DNA of 64,000 nucleotides from assembly GCA_024663395.1 (NCBI GenBank), contig JANFAH010000036.1, forward strand, positions 62,001-126,000, in the 5' to 3' direction. Both the position numbers and the translations under genes were made by a program. A model generated the notes under the pieces. That model saw only the letters and a list, made by a program, of their open reading frames with translations. It was not told the DNA's origin and did no database searches. Of this stretch, positions 33,618 to 43,768 are shown piece by piece (positions within the stretch are counted from its first letter, which is position 1; each line of letters begins with the position of its first letter). This DNA is from Pisolithus tinctorius. Its lineage: Eukaryota; Basidiomycota; Agaricomycetes; Boletales; Pisolithaceae.

Positions 33618-34331
33618 TGTCAAGTCCGGGCCTACTCTGACCAACTCCGACGCTAAACAAGGTCTAGAGGAGGGTCCGGAAGCAAGTCCGACACAGAAGA
33701 ACAGAACTCCGACTAGCGGAGTGTCGGCAGGAACGAAGACCGCCGAGACAAAGGTGGAGCGGAGTGAGGGTGTCGGGTTTAGCTCGTGCGCTACCCCCTT
33801 GCACGATCTCAGCCCTCATATTTCAGAGGGAGAGTACAGACGGAGAGTCGGAGATAACTCCGACAGACAGAAGACAGAATCGAAGGGAGTAGGAACTAAG
33901 TTGATATTCGTACTGAAGAACAGCGGAGTACAGTACATGTTTTTATACTACTACGGAGGTACAGTAACTGGAATCGGAACTGACATATGGAGACTCATAA
34001 GTTTTCAAGTAAAATTTCCTGGACGACGAATGAAGGGTAGACGGAGGACATACGAACGGGTAACACAGAACATCCAGAAAAGGAAACAGTCCAGGCGCTG
34101 GACCATGCGGTGAGCGCGCTGTGGGGTACCTGACTGCGAAGGTAGTCACATGACCCCTCAGAGAACGGACCGCTCGGTCCGGTAGGAGAGAAACACAAGT
34201 CCGACAGCAGTCGGAGCGGAGATGGTTCGCAACCAACAGAAGTCGGGCAGAGTTGGTGCGGAGTGAGTGAATGACCGGCGGAGTAGGGTGCAGAGTGTGT
34301 AGGGACTTATAATGAATGTACGGTCGTGACA
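33618..34331. repeat. Solo LTR S1 (young copy of family S)
   Basis: 714 bp, TGTCAAGTCCG...GGTCGTGACA, with perfect duplication CCTTG (33613-33617 and 34332-34336). It is CpG-rich, while S2 (36395-37129) and S3 (42579-43302) show TpG/CpA at the same sites. No gene inside. The internal element is not in this window. Confidence 0.9.
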
Positions 34332-34336
34332 CCTTG

Positions 34337-34851
34337 CTAAATTGGCCTTCTCACTTGACTTCTCCTTTCCCATTGCTTTTGAGTTGCTTTTCTTCCCCAT
34401 TGCTTTGGAAGCCTTTGATTTCTCTTTGTTTTCCATGCAATTATGAGCCATGTGGCCATACTTGTTGCAATTGAAGCAGTTTCCATTAAACTTCCTTTGC
34501 CTTGAGTCTCCAGAAGTGGCATATGCAGCATCTTTGCTACTTTCATTCAAGGGGTTTTATGCACCCAAATTTTGACTGTTGTACACATCCAGTATGTGTC
34601 AATAAGTGCCTCAGAGGTTATTGTCATGCTGGTGACCTTTGCAAGTGCCATGACTGCACCAATCTGTGCTTGGTACAAGTGCAGGAGGGAACTAATGATG
34701 ATTGTGGTAAAGCTTTCATCCATTAGGGCTCAGTCCATTGACACTAACTGCTCATGCATTTCCCATGGCTGCTCAAAGAGTTTTGCAAGATGCTGGAAGA
34801 TGTCTTGTGCTGTATTGAGTCATTTGGTCTGTATGAACAAGCTATCTGGTA
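34337..34851 (-). pseudogene. Copia C5 gag, minus strand
   Basis: The minus strand reads a UBN2/Copia-type Gag (IFQHLAKLFEQPWEMHEQLV, then LPPALYQAQIGAV) and a zinc knuckle CFNCNKYGHMAHNC (about 34478-34437), followed by a Lys/Ser-rich tail ending at S1. Stops are present. The Tc1 element interrupts it at a TA dinucleotide (34852). Confidence 0.7.
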
Positions 34852-34853
34852 TA

Positions 34854-36089
34854 CAGTGGCTCAAAAAACTGTCCACATGAGAGATCTTTTGAGATGATTC
34901 CAAGTGTATTCAATTGGGTTGAGGTCTGGAGATTGTGCAGGCCAGTCTAGAGGCTTGATATCCTGTTCTTCAAACCATTTCTGGGCTCTTCTAAAGGTAT
35001 GCTTGGGGTCATTATCTTGTTGAAAGATAATGTCATCTTCTGGAATTCCAGATTCCTCCATGCTTTGAAGCAACCCTTCCTGCAAAATGGCCACATACTG
35101 TTCAGCATCCATCCTTCTCTCAATCTCACTCAAGACCCCAACACCATTCCACCCTATACATCCCCAAACCATGAGTGAACCTCCTCCAAACTTGACTGTA
35201 CCTTTGACCTCTCTGGAAATAAGCCCTTCACCCTTCTTTTTCCACACATACTCTTGTCCATCTGACCCAATCCTGTTGATTTTGGTCTCATCTGACCATA
35301 TAACTCTCTTCCAGTCCTCCACAGTCCAATGCTGATACTTAGGAGCAAAGGCTAACCTCTTCTTCTTGTGACCAGTAGAAAGCAATGGCTTTTTCTTCTT
35401 CACCACAGCTTTCAATGAGGCTTCTTTGAGGGTATTTCTCACTGTCTGAGAAGAAACAGGACTATCAACAATAGAGTTGATGAAATGAGTGGCTTGAACA
35501 GCATTTTTGGCCTTGCCAGTAAGGATTTGCTGAACAACAGCTCTCTTGTTGGTAGAGGAAAACTTGGAAGGCCTACCACCATGAAGCCTAGACCTCTCTG
35601 GTTGGATTTCCTGAAGAACCTGGGATACTGTAGACTTCCCTAGACCAATCTGTGAGGCAATCTTCCTAGTGGACAGGCCAAGAGAGCCAAGAGAGATGAT
35701 GTTTTGTCTTTGAGAGGTGGAAATGGACTTCATGGTGATGATGAGAAAATGAGCAGAGGGTGGTGGGGTTTACATATGTTGGATCATACTCATTACATAA
35801 AAGTAACATAATAGAACCCTTGGTGGATGTATGTAACAATATAACAGCATGCCAGGGTCAATACATATAATCAAAACTTTAAGTCAAAAAACTGTCTGCA
35901 TGACATGTCATTTTCACATGGCTGCTATTCTATCAATTCCTATCCAAATCACTTGATTCATGGACCAATAGAAGGCCAAGAGTAAGTACCTTCTTTCATA
36001 CACTCATGGTTTAGGGCTAGGGTTAGGGGTTATTGCATTTAGTCATAACTAATGTAAAACATACAAACATGTGGACAGTTGAGCCACTG
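34854..36089 (-). mobile_element. Tc1/mariner transposon
   Basis: 1236 bp with ends CAGTGGCTCA and a TA duplication (34852-34853 and 36090-36091). The terminal inverted repeats are about 25 bp, the left one with extra A residues. It contains one intact transposase reading frame. An inner copy of the end motif (AAAAAACTGTC, about 35885) lies ~200 bp from the right end in opposite orientation. Confidence 0.93.
34861..35733 (-). CDS. Tc1-family transposase (DD34E), uninterrupted
   Basis: 290 aa with no stop. The N-terminal paired-like helix-turn-helix is at residues about 5-60 (GLSTRKIASQIGLGKSTVSQ), with a GRPSK AT-hook-like motif. The catalytic triad is WSDETK, QQDNDPKHT and PNPIE-type DLNPIEYTWNHLK, with exactly 34 residues between the second Asp and the Glu. 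Tc1 transposases are usually about 340 aa with some 40 residues after the Glu. Here only ~14 follow, and the TGA lies inside the left terminal inverted repeat, suggesting a 3' deletion. An open frame in a region where every neighbour is riddled with stops implies recent insertion. Activity is uncertain. Confidence 0.88.
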   Translation of the reverse strand: MKSISTSQRQNIISLGSLGLSTRKIASQIGLGKSTVSQVLQEIQPERSRLHGGRPSKFSSTNKRAVVQQILTGKAKNAVQATHFINSIVDSPVSSQTVRNTLKEASLKAVVKKKKPLLSTGHKKKRLAFAPKYQHWTVEDWKRVIWSDETKINRIGSDGQEYVWKKKGEGLISREVKGTVKFGGGSLMVWGCIGWNGVGVLSEIERRMDAEQYVAILQEGLLQSMEESGIPEDDIIFQQDNDPKHTFRRAQKWFEEQDIKPLDWPAQSPDLNPIEYTWNHLKRSLMWTVF

Positions 36090-36091
36090 TA

Positions 36092-36394
36092 GTTCCAGCA
36101 ATCTGCTGCTTGACAATGGCTTTGTGCATGTACCATGTCTTTATATCAGCCTTCAGGCTTTGACTTCCTTTTTCTCACTTGAGCTTGTTGGAGTGCAATT
36201 CTCCCCACAACCATCCAGTGTTTTCAGGTCAACTGGTTCAGTCTTGGAACCATCCAAGTGCCCACCTAAGCCTTGTGCCTCTGCAGACCATGTCAATCTG
36301 TCTTTTTAGGTGACCCAATTTGTCCCATTGGTGGTAAGCTTTGGCACAAGTCATCTCCAAGCTTCATTTGGAATGACATCTTGGTGTTTGTACT
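36092..36394 (-). pseudogene. Copia C5 gag N-terminal region, minus strand
   Basis: The minus strand is partly open (MSFQMKLGDDLCQSLPP, then GQIGSPKKTDMVCRG) and leads into the gag at 34851 across Tc1. Several stops. Assigned by position between the C5 LTR and gag; the domain itself is too degraded to name. Confidence 0.5.
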
Positions 36395-37129
36395 TGTCAA
36401 GTCTGGGCCTACTCTGACCAACTCCAACACTAGACAGGGTCTGGGGAGAGGTGCAGCAGCAAGTCTGATGCAGACAAATGGAACTCCAACTAGCAGAGGA
36501 TTGGCAGGAATGAAGTCCACTGAGGCAGAAGTGGAGCAGAGTGAGGGCATCAGGTTTAGCTCATGTGCTACCCCCTTGCATGATCTCAGCCCTCATAATT
36601 CAGAGGTAGAGACCAGATGGAAGATCAGAGATAACTCTGACAGACAGAAGACAGAGAGAGAAGGAGTCGGAACTTAGTTGATATTTGTACTGAAGAACAG
36701 TGGAGTACTGTACATGCTTTTATACTACTATGGAGGTACAGTAACTGGAATTGGAACTGACATATGGAGACTTGTAAATTTTCAAGTAAAACTTCCTGGA
36801 TGATGAATGAAGGGCAGATGGAGAACATATGATGGGTAACACAGAACAAACCAAAAAGGAAACGGTCCAGGCACTGAACCATGAGGTGCATGTGCTGCAG
36901 AGTACCTGACTGTGTGCTGTTAAGGAGAAGTCCAAAGGGAGGTCACATGATCTCTTAGAGGATTGTCCATGCAATCCAATGGTGGCTGGTACCAAGTCCA
37001 ACAGTAGTCAGGTCAGAGAAGGTTCATAAACAACAGAGGGCAGGCAGAGTTGGTGCAGAGTGAGGGAAATGACTGGTGGAGTAGGGTGCAGAACAAGTGG
37101 GGACTTAGGATAAATGCACAGTTGTGACA
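36395..37129. repeat. Solo LTR S2 (old copy of family S)
   Basis: 735 bp, TGTCAAGTCTG...GTTGTGACA, with duplication GTACT (36390-36394 and 37130-37134). It matches S1 along its length, but nearly all S1 CpGs are TpG or CpA here. Confidence 0.9.
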
Positions 37130-37141
37130 GTACTAGTCACT

Positions 37142-37305
37142 GGTCTCATAGCCTGAATAACTGATAGTCAACTCAGTAGTCTCAGAAGCTACTGAGGGCA
37201 CTAAGACAAAATTTACTACAGTATGTATGCGCTTTTTCGCTGATGCAAGCAATGTGTCATCGCAACTAAGTCTATAATACTATCAAAGCAGTTTATACTC
37301 CAACA
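37142..37305 (-). repeat. 5' LTR and primer site of Copia C5
   Basis: On the minus strand an LTR starting TGTTGGAG at 37305 ends near 37154, followed by GGCTATGAGACC (37153-37142), a two-base variant of the Copia primer site. It contains the hairpin CTCAGTAG...CTACTGAG (37172-37196). C3 LTRs start the same way (TGTTGGAG). Confidence 0.65.
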
Positions 37306-37456
37306 ACTTGAAGCCATTTGTTTGGGTGACTGCTGGCAGCACTTGCTTTGTCCTGGTCCTTCAAAGATAACTAAGTAGGTTATGCTGTATATAGTAAAAT
37401 GAATACTTACTGGGGATTACTGTCATCAATGGACCAGGATTTGATGAGCTGCTCCA

Positions 37457-38090
37457 TTACCCAACAAACATCTGCCACAGCTGCAATCCATGAACCAGGC
37501 TGCACCACCCTAGCTTCAATTTGGATCCCCACCACTCTATTGTGGTGTTAACACTGAGGAAACCATTCAAACTAGGTTTGTTCAGTTCAGTCCACCCACC
37601 AGCCACTATACATGATGCAGGAACAAACTTGGCAGTTGTGGGCATTGATCCCTTCCTCCAGGTGGGTTGCAATTCACACCACAAGGTCCAGAAGTCATTG
37701 GCAAATTTGTTGATATTTGGGATTGGGGGACATCCAGTACATGCACATGAGATCCACCAATGAATCACTTCAGGCAATGCTTGCAGCTTAAGGTATGTGC
37801 TGCTCCTTTCCTATTTGCAAAATTGGATGATTCTTTGAGGTGGAAGTAAACTTTGAGGAGGTTACAAAATTCTCCATTAAGATTAGGTAATTGAATGTAG
37901 CTGAATGATGTACTGAACCTTTGGGGCAACAGTCTAGGGGCAGGTAGTTACTAAAGTTGATAAAAAAATAACCAGTTCAGCATGCTCACCTGAAGATAAA
38001 ATTAGAAAAGCCTCAGACTCTTCTTCTTGATCAGTGGCAGAACTCAACCCCTTAGAAGAATGCTGGAGTGTTCCAGAAATTTGGGTATGA
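37457..38090 (-). pseudogene. Fragment of a Trp-rich agaricomycete hypothetical gene family
   Basis: Two minus-strand pieces look like exons. About 38085-37991 reads SSATDQEEESEAFLILSSG with a GTGAGC donor. 37777-37457 encodes 106 uninterrupted residues with LWCELQPTWRKG and WTELNKPSLNGFLS, then IEWWG. From memory, many agaricomycetes carry multicopy hypothetical proteins with the pattern W-x-x-x-QPxWR ... NGFL-x-V ... WWG. The function is unknown to me. CpG depletion suggests an old, probably mobile-element-borne or duplicated copy. Confidence 0.5.
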
Positions 38091-38102
38091 TCATTGCTGA
38101 AG

Positions 38103-38364
38103 TGTTAACCCTGTCACTTGACTTTTGTTTACATCATACAAGCTTACATAATAAATCTTCACACTAGGGATGTTTGTTTTTCCTTTGGATGCACCTCAGA
38201 CTTCTTCTGACTGAAGCCTGAGGTAACAGTTCTGCTTTATTAATTAATAGCTACCTTACTGGCCTACTGCGATAGTCTCCTGCCTAGGTTAGCAGTGTAT
38301 AGACATCTTCTGACTGAAGCCTGAGGCTCCTTCCTAGGTCCCTTGTCTTGGCCTGCCTTGAAGA
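38103..38364 (+). repeat. 5' LTR of Copia C4
   Basis: Starts TGTTAACC and ends TTGAAGA, followed directly by the primer site GGTTATGAGCCC (38365-38376). It contains the hairpin 38194-38223 (CCTCAG-A-CTTC/GAAG-C-CTGAGG) and a second degenerate copy at about 38313-38336, with TAGGTTAG between, as in C1. No 3' LTR is found in the window. Confidence 0.75.
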
Positions 38365-38430
38365 GGTTATGAGCCCTGAGCAGCTCTAACCTTATGGTGG
38401 CAAACTCAAACCAAGTGGTACCACAAGTAT

Positions 38431-39203
38431 ACTAAAGACATGTCATCTGGACCTTCAGTGTCAATGCCTTGGGCTCTAGGCCCATCCACAAGTGCAAATA
38501 CATTGGCCTCTACATCTATGAGAGAGTCTTTCAAGGCTTGAGTCAACTCTATGACATAGCTCCCCTTGCAGATGATGGTTTCAACTATCAAATGTGGAAA
38601 TTCTGAATGCAAAAAGTGTTAACTGTTCAAGGCCTTTGGACCATTATTGCAGGTACAGACATGGAGGTAAAGCCTCCAGGCCAGAAAACCCATCTTGATA
38701 AGTATGAGGAATGGCTCCTCAAAGACCAGGAAACATGTGCACAAATCACACTCACACTCAAGGATGAACCCCTTAGCAGAGTACTGTATGTCAAAACTGC
38801 TGCTGAGACATGAAAGAAACTTGATGAAAGATATGAAGGCAAAGGCAAGCAGACTATTGCCTGCCTAATTGGTGAGTTGTTCCAAGGAACACTTGCAGAC
38901 AATCAACTGATGGAAACATGGCTGAATGTAATGCATCAGAAGGCCCACATTCTTGCCTCACTTGGCCAACCACTTGAGGTCTCACTTGTAACCATCACAA
39001 TGGATATTTCACTTCCACTGTCATACTCTACCCTCTGCACAATTCTAATGTCATTGAATGACAAGATACCACCTGAGACAGATATTTCCCAAGTCCTTGT
39101 TGAAAAGTCATAGCAGACTTCAAAATCCCATTCTGCTCTTGCTGCAAAGACAGACACAGGAAGAAAGAGAAGAAGTGCACCTATGCACCATGTGGCAAGA
39201 TGG
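38431..39203 (+). pseudogene. Copia C4 gag, broken
   Basis: Homologous to C1 gag: MQKVLTVQGLW, QITLTLKDEPLSRVLYV, GKGKQTIACLIGELF and ISLPLSYSTL correspond to C1 blocks in order. TGA and TAG stops occur. The frame runs to the first half of the zinc knuckle (about 39170-39203), where one Cys codon is TAT, and is cut there by L-C. The rest of the knuckle resumes at 41114. Confidence 0.8.
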
Positions 39204-41113
39204 TGTCACACACCAAAGGTGTTGTGAACATGATTACAGCTGACTCTGCCTAACTTGTCAATCAGCTGTGCACAGTACCATGAATGGAGAAGAAAGACTA
39301 GAGCCCTAATGTGTAGAAGGACAGCTGGATGTTAGTGGTCATCCTTTGCACAAGAATGAGTCATCAGTGCTAGAGAGAAATGAGGAAGCAAGTTAAGTGC
39401 CTGTCAAAAATTCTTAGTGGCTGTGTACAGCGTTCTGGTTTTTGTCATGTCTCCACCATTTCCAAATATACAGACACTCTGTTCCCACACTTACTTACAG
39501 TGCTCAGCCACATGATCCTGCCTTCCAAGTTTGGAAAGGATCCTTGCACTCTACACATTTCTACAGCACTCCATCCATCAGACACTCATTTCACTAAGTC
39601 CATCAGATATGGCCACTGCCACATTGATCACTTCACTTGTCTCCATTGCTAGAGACAGTGGCTATGCATATCCAGGCATTCCTACCAGCTTCTATCCTGA
39701 AGCCCCCTGGTACATCCCATCATCATCAGCCCCTTCTCAGCCTGTCCAGCTTGGTCCACATGTTCTCCTTGTCAGTATAACATCCAGAAGGATGTTCTTT
39801 GGTTGCCTCAGGTCTGTCACTCAGTTAGAGAGGTCTTATGTGGTTGTTTCAGTCTCCCCAATTGATGAAACATATGGATCCTTCCTCCCCACTCCCTGCA
39901 ATGTCTCTGTTCCAATCTCATCCATCATTCTCCCTAGGCTGTGACAGCTACAGTATATGTTGCTGTTCTCCAGTCTCCCTGATTGCATCCATGATGAGTA
40001 TGATGTACATCTTGCCTCCCTACTGCAAGATTCAGCAGAAGACATCCCCCCTTCTTCCTCTCCTCCATCAGAGCCTTGTTCACAAAGTGTTTATTAACTT
40101 CACTGAGAGGACAAGCAGGTGGGAGACACAATTGCCTATGCTCCTGTTACCCCACAGATCCCCAATGCACAAGCCCTTTGACACCTGACTCATGCCATCC
40201 ATTTCTGGATTTAATACTTCCCTGTCAGGAAAACACTGCTATCTATCATCCCACCTTTGATCCAGTGATAACTCCACCAAGATCTGACATGCATCACCAC
40301 CCCCTAATGTGATACCAGTGTGCTTACTCAGCTTCTGACATTCTTTGACTCATGCTTTGATTTTTTGACTGTCCTTGAGTTGTTCATTGTCAATACTTAC
40401 CAATCCTCTTTGCTTGCTTACTTTTTGTCTCACTTACTCAACATTGATTACTCACTGCTTACAGTCCTTACTCATTACTTACTGAGTGTTTGTGCCTTGT
40501 TTGTCATAGGCTGCACTCCCCCTACAGTATATAAACTCCCTGTACTTAGACAACTTAGACAGCTAAAAGCAATCAAGAATCCAGAATCCAGAGTCCAGAA
40601 GCAATCAGTTCAGTCCAGTTTAGCAATCATCATCAGCAGTTGAGACTCCAAGAAGGGGTCTATCTGCCTACATCTATCATCATTGGTAGTTGAGGCTCCA
40701 TTAAGGGTCTATCTACCCATGTTCATCATCTGTGGTAGTTGAGGCTCTATCAAGGGTCTATCTACCATCATTCATTATCTTCAATTCTATCCACACCACA
40801 CTTAGTCAGCATCTATCAATTAGTCATCCATCAGCTCCTGCATAACTTGATGTTGACATCTGCCAGGAGCACTCTCTATTGAAGACCCACACACACACTC
40901 CCATCAGCATCTCTCACCTTTTCATCAGTCATTTGTCCACTCCTGCATAACTTGTTGATGACTTGTGCTAGGAGCACTATCCCTTGAAAAACCCCCACTT
41001 TAGATTTTTCTGCCCTCCAGGTACCACAGAGGCACACCATCACTCACTCTTATTTGTCTTTAGTGTTGGCTTTGGTTGGTTTACACCACCTTTCCACACT
41101 TTGACTCACAACA
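39204..41113 (+). mobile_element. L-C: full-length copy of repeat L
   Basis: 1910 bp, TGTCACACACC...GACTCACAACA, with a TATA box at 40528-40534. It splits the C4 zinc knuckle between the second Cys and the His. It carries the conserved frame seen in L-A (about 39490-40120: FGKDPCTLHISTAL, WYIPSSSAPSQP, TSRRMFFG, LERSYVVVSVSP) with a frameshift and a TGA shared with L-A. No exact target duplication is visible. Confidence 0.7.
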
Positions 41114-41573
41114 GGACACCCAAAGGACAAATGCTACAAAAAGAAAGCAGATGAAGCAGCCAAGGCTCCATCTCAAAGTACCTCACATGGAGATAAGAAC
41201 AAGTCAAAGGAGAGGTCAGAATTGATAGCCAAGATTGCAGCCACAGCAGAAGAAGAAGAAGGCCCTCTTTATTTATTTGTAGCTTCCACATACCCAGAAA
41301 CTGGTGCATCAGAGTGGGTTGTAGACTTTGGGGTCTCTGCAGAAATGTGCTGCCAGTAGTCATGGTTTACAACATTCAGAAAACTGATCCCCTTGCAACC
41401 AGTGATCATCAGCAACAGCAGAATGATCCAAGCCATTTGCAAAGGGAGAATTGAACTCTCCATGCATCTTGAAGGATGGTCACACAAGCAAAACATCTTA
41501 CAAGACATGTACTATGTTCCTGATCTCAACACAAATCTTGTGTCAGTTCCCTCTTTGGCCTTGAAGGGACTAC
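41114..41573 (+). pseudogene. Copia C4: knuckle end and protease
   Basis: Continues C4: GHPKDKCYKKKADEAAK, a linker, then EWVVDFGVSAEMCC, the protease motif with the catalytic DSGAS changed to DFGVS. The YYVPDLNTNLVSVPSL block follows. It ends in duplicated ACTAC (41569-41573) at solo LTR U. Confidence 0.78.
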
Positions 41574-42260
41574 TGTTACACTGTGCTCACATTGTTTCCT
41601 CTTATAGACTTTGTACTGTATGATTCACACTTGCTGTCATCCTTGACAATGCCCTTCTCCTTCACCTGCAAGCCATTGTTGAGCTTGCATCCCATATGTT
41701 TCCTTTTGTGTCTCACCCCTGTTTACCCTGTGTTGTACTATAGCCAGACTATGTCCATTTGCCCTTCCTCCCATGATCCACTGGTGGCCCTGATCCACAT
41801 GGTCACATGGCATGTGTACTTTGGTAACCCTGGGTACTTGCCTACCCCTGTGATGTTTACATGGTTGCCCCTCTTTCATCATGTGTTCACCCCTGGTTTC
41901 CTCTGCTGTGCAGACTCAGTCATACATGTAGTCCTGCTGTGCAGTGACTCACCTTGACACAAGGGCACCTTGTTAGGAACTTGGGTGTACATTTAAATGT
42001 TTTTGAATGTTTGTTGCACAGTACTCTATAGATGTATATAAGCCCACCTGTATCGTACTGCTTCAGCATTTGAAATCTATTTTGCAACCACCCTTAGCTC
42101 TGTCCACTGTACCAACAAGGACTTGGCAGTATGACTTCAGTTGGCCAAGACTAGTGCTCTACCACTAGTGAAGTTAAATTATGCATTGTCTCTCATGCTG
42201 TCTCATGCTTGCATTGAAACACACTCAATTCAGGACATGATATGAGTTATCAGCATAACA
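41574..42260 (+). repeat. Solo LTR U
   Basis: 687 bp, TGTTACACTG...CAGCATAACA, with perfect duplication ACTAC (41569-41573 and 42261-42265). TATATAA at 42035-42041 gives the likely orientation. No coding sequence. Confidence 0.85.
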
Positions 42261-42265
42261 ACTAC

Positions 42266-42478
42266 AAGTTACTTTTGGAGAACAGACATGCAAGGTACAC
42301 ACAGAAGGCCAGGTCATAGCTCTCACCATCAAACACAGATCCCTCTACATACTTGAAGCTAGTGTTGTGTCAGGGAGCCATGCTGCCTATATCATCAATA
42401 CCCCAGATGCACTCAATGCAGATGAGCCATACATGCCCACTACCTCTCAGATGACAACATCAAAGGCTACTCTAAGTT
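42266..42478 (+). pseudogene. Copia C4: pre-integrase fragment
   Basis: Aligns with C1 18040-18240 (HAAYIINTPDALNADEP corresponds to HSAYIVSDPGRLNASEP). Similarity stops near 42478; the rest of C4 pol is absent. 42479-42578 holds nothing I recognise. Confidence 0.65.
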
Positions 42479-42578
42479 GTTAGCAACCTCTCTTTGGGAT
42501 TGAGCTCGAGTTCTCATAATAATGTAAGTATTTCAGAGGAGAGAAAATGAGATTGTACAAGTGTGAGTACAAATATAC

Positions 42579-43302
42579 TATCAAGTTCAGGCCTACTCTG
42601 ACCAACACCAATGCTTATTAAGGTCTGGGGAGAGGTATGGAAGCAACCAACACAGTTGAACAGAACTACAATGAGCAGAGGATCAGCAGGGATGAAATCC
42701 ACTGAGGCAGAAGCAGAACAGAGTGAGGGTGTCAGGTTTAGCTTGTGCACTACCCCCTTGCATGATCTCAGCCCTTGTATTTTGGGGAAGAGACCAGACA
42801 GATGTTTGAGATAACTCCAACAGACAGAAGACAGAGGAGATTCAGAGCTGGAACTTTGGTGATATAGGAACAGCAGAGTACTGTACATGCTTTTATACTA
42901 CTATGGGGGTACAGTAACCAGAATCAGAACTGACATATGGGGACTTGCAAATTTTCAAGTAAAACTTCCTGGACAATGAATGAAGGGTAGATGGAGAACA
43001 TACAGTGGGTAACATAGAGCAGATCAGAAAGGAAACAGTCTAGGCACTGAACCATGATGTGCACACACTGCAGAGCACCTGACTGCACAGTGTCAAGGAG
43101 AAGGCCAAAGACTGGTCACATGACCTCTTGTAGACCAGTCTGCATGGTCCAATGGTAGACTGGTACCAAGTCCAACAGTAGGCAGAGCAGAGAAAACTCA
43201 TAAATGGTAAAGTGCAGGTGGAGCTGGTGCAGAGTGAGTGAATGACCAGCACAGTAGTGTGCAGAGTGACTAGGGACTTAGGATGAATGCACAGTCATAA
43301 CA
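42579..43302. repeat. Solo LTR S3 (old, terminus mutated)
   Basis: Aligns with S1 and S2 end to end. The first dinucleotide is TA instead of TG, and the end is ATAACA where S1 has GTGACA. I find no matching target duplication, so the flank has mutated or rearranged. CpG-free. Confidence 0.8.
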
Positions 43303-43768
43303 AGAATCCCCCTTTCTTAAGTCTGAGTGTGGCAAATTTCAATGGGATGATGACAGGGCCTGATGGGACATCTACATCTCAGACTGGAAGAATTTAACTC
43401 CATTCTCCTTGCATTCCTCTGTGAGAGCTGCTTCTTCTTCTTCATGGGCTAAGTGCTGGCTTTCAGCAGCCAGCTCTTCTCCAGCTTGCTGCTCAGCTCT
43501 GTGTGCCCTACACTTGTTGTCTGCTCTGTGTGCCCTACACTTGTTGTCTGCTCTGTGTTCAGTCCATCACTGCTTTTCCTTGTTGTTATTGATGGCCCAT
43601 AAGTTGGCTAGCATAGTAGCAGCTTGGTCATCATCTATGTTCTTGCTCAGAACAGTTTGTCAAGCATCTGCAAATTCATCTGTGGTAAAGTCAGGAGGCA
43701 TAGCTAGATTGGGATCATCCATTAGTGACTTTTCCTAGGATTTGTGAAAACAAAGAATGGTATGCATA
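43303..43768 (-). pseudogene. Remnant of a multicopy agaricomycete hypothetical gene with 9-residue repeats
   Basis: The minus strand reads LAMPPDFTTDEFADA, a TGA, then LSKNIDDDQAATMLANLWA, then a repeated nonapeptide RADNKCRAH, then a Glu/Ala-rich coiled segment and LPHSDLRKGD. From memory this resembles abundant basidiomycete hypothetical proteins with a DEF-x-x-AR...NI-x-DD-x-AA...LW block, a Glu-rich helix and an ATRKL-R-KG-x-Y motif. The 27-bp tandem unit lies at about 43495-43560. Function unknown; at least two stops. Confidence 0.5.

Noticed and set aside
43495..43560. 27-bp tandem repeat as a CRISPR-like or minisatellite array
   Set aside because: Only two to three contiguous units without spacers, and they encode a 9-residue repeat inside a gene remnant.
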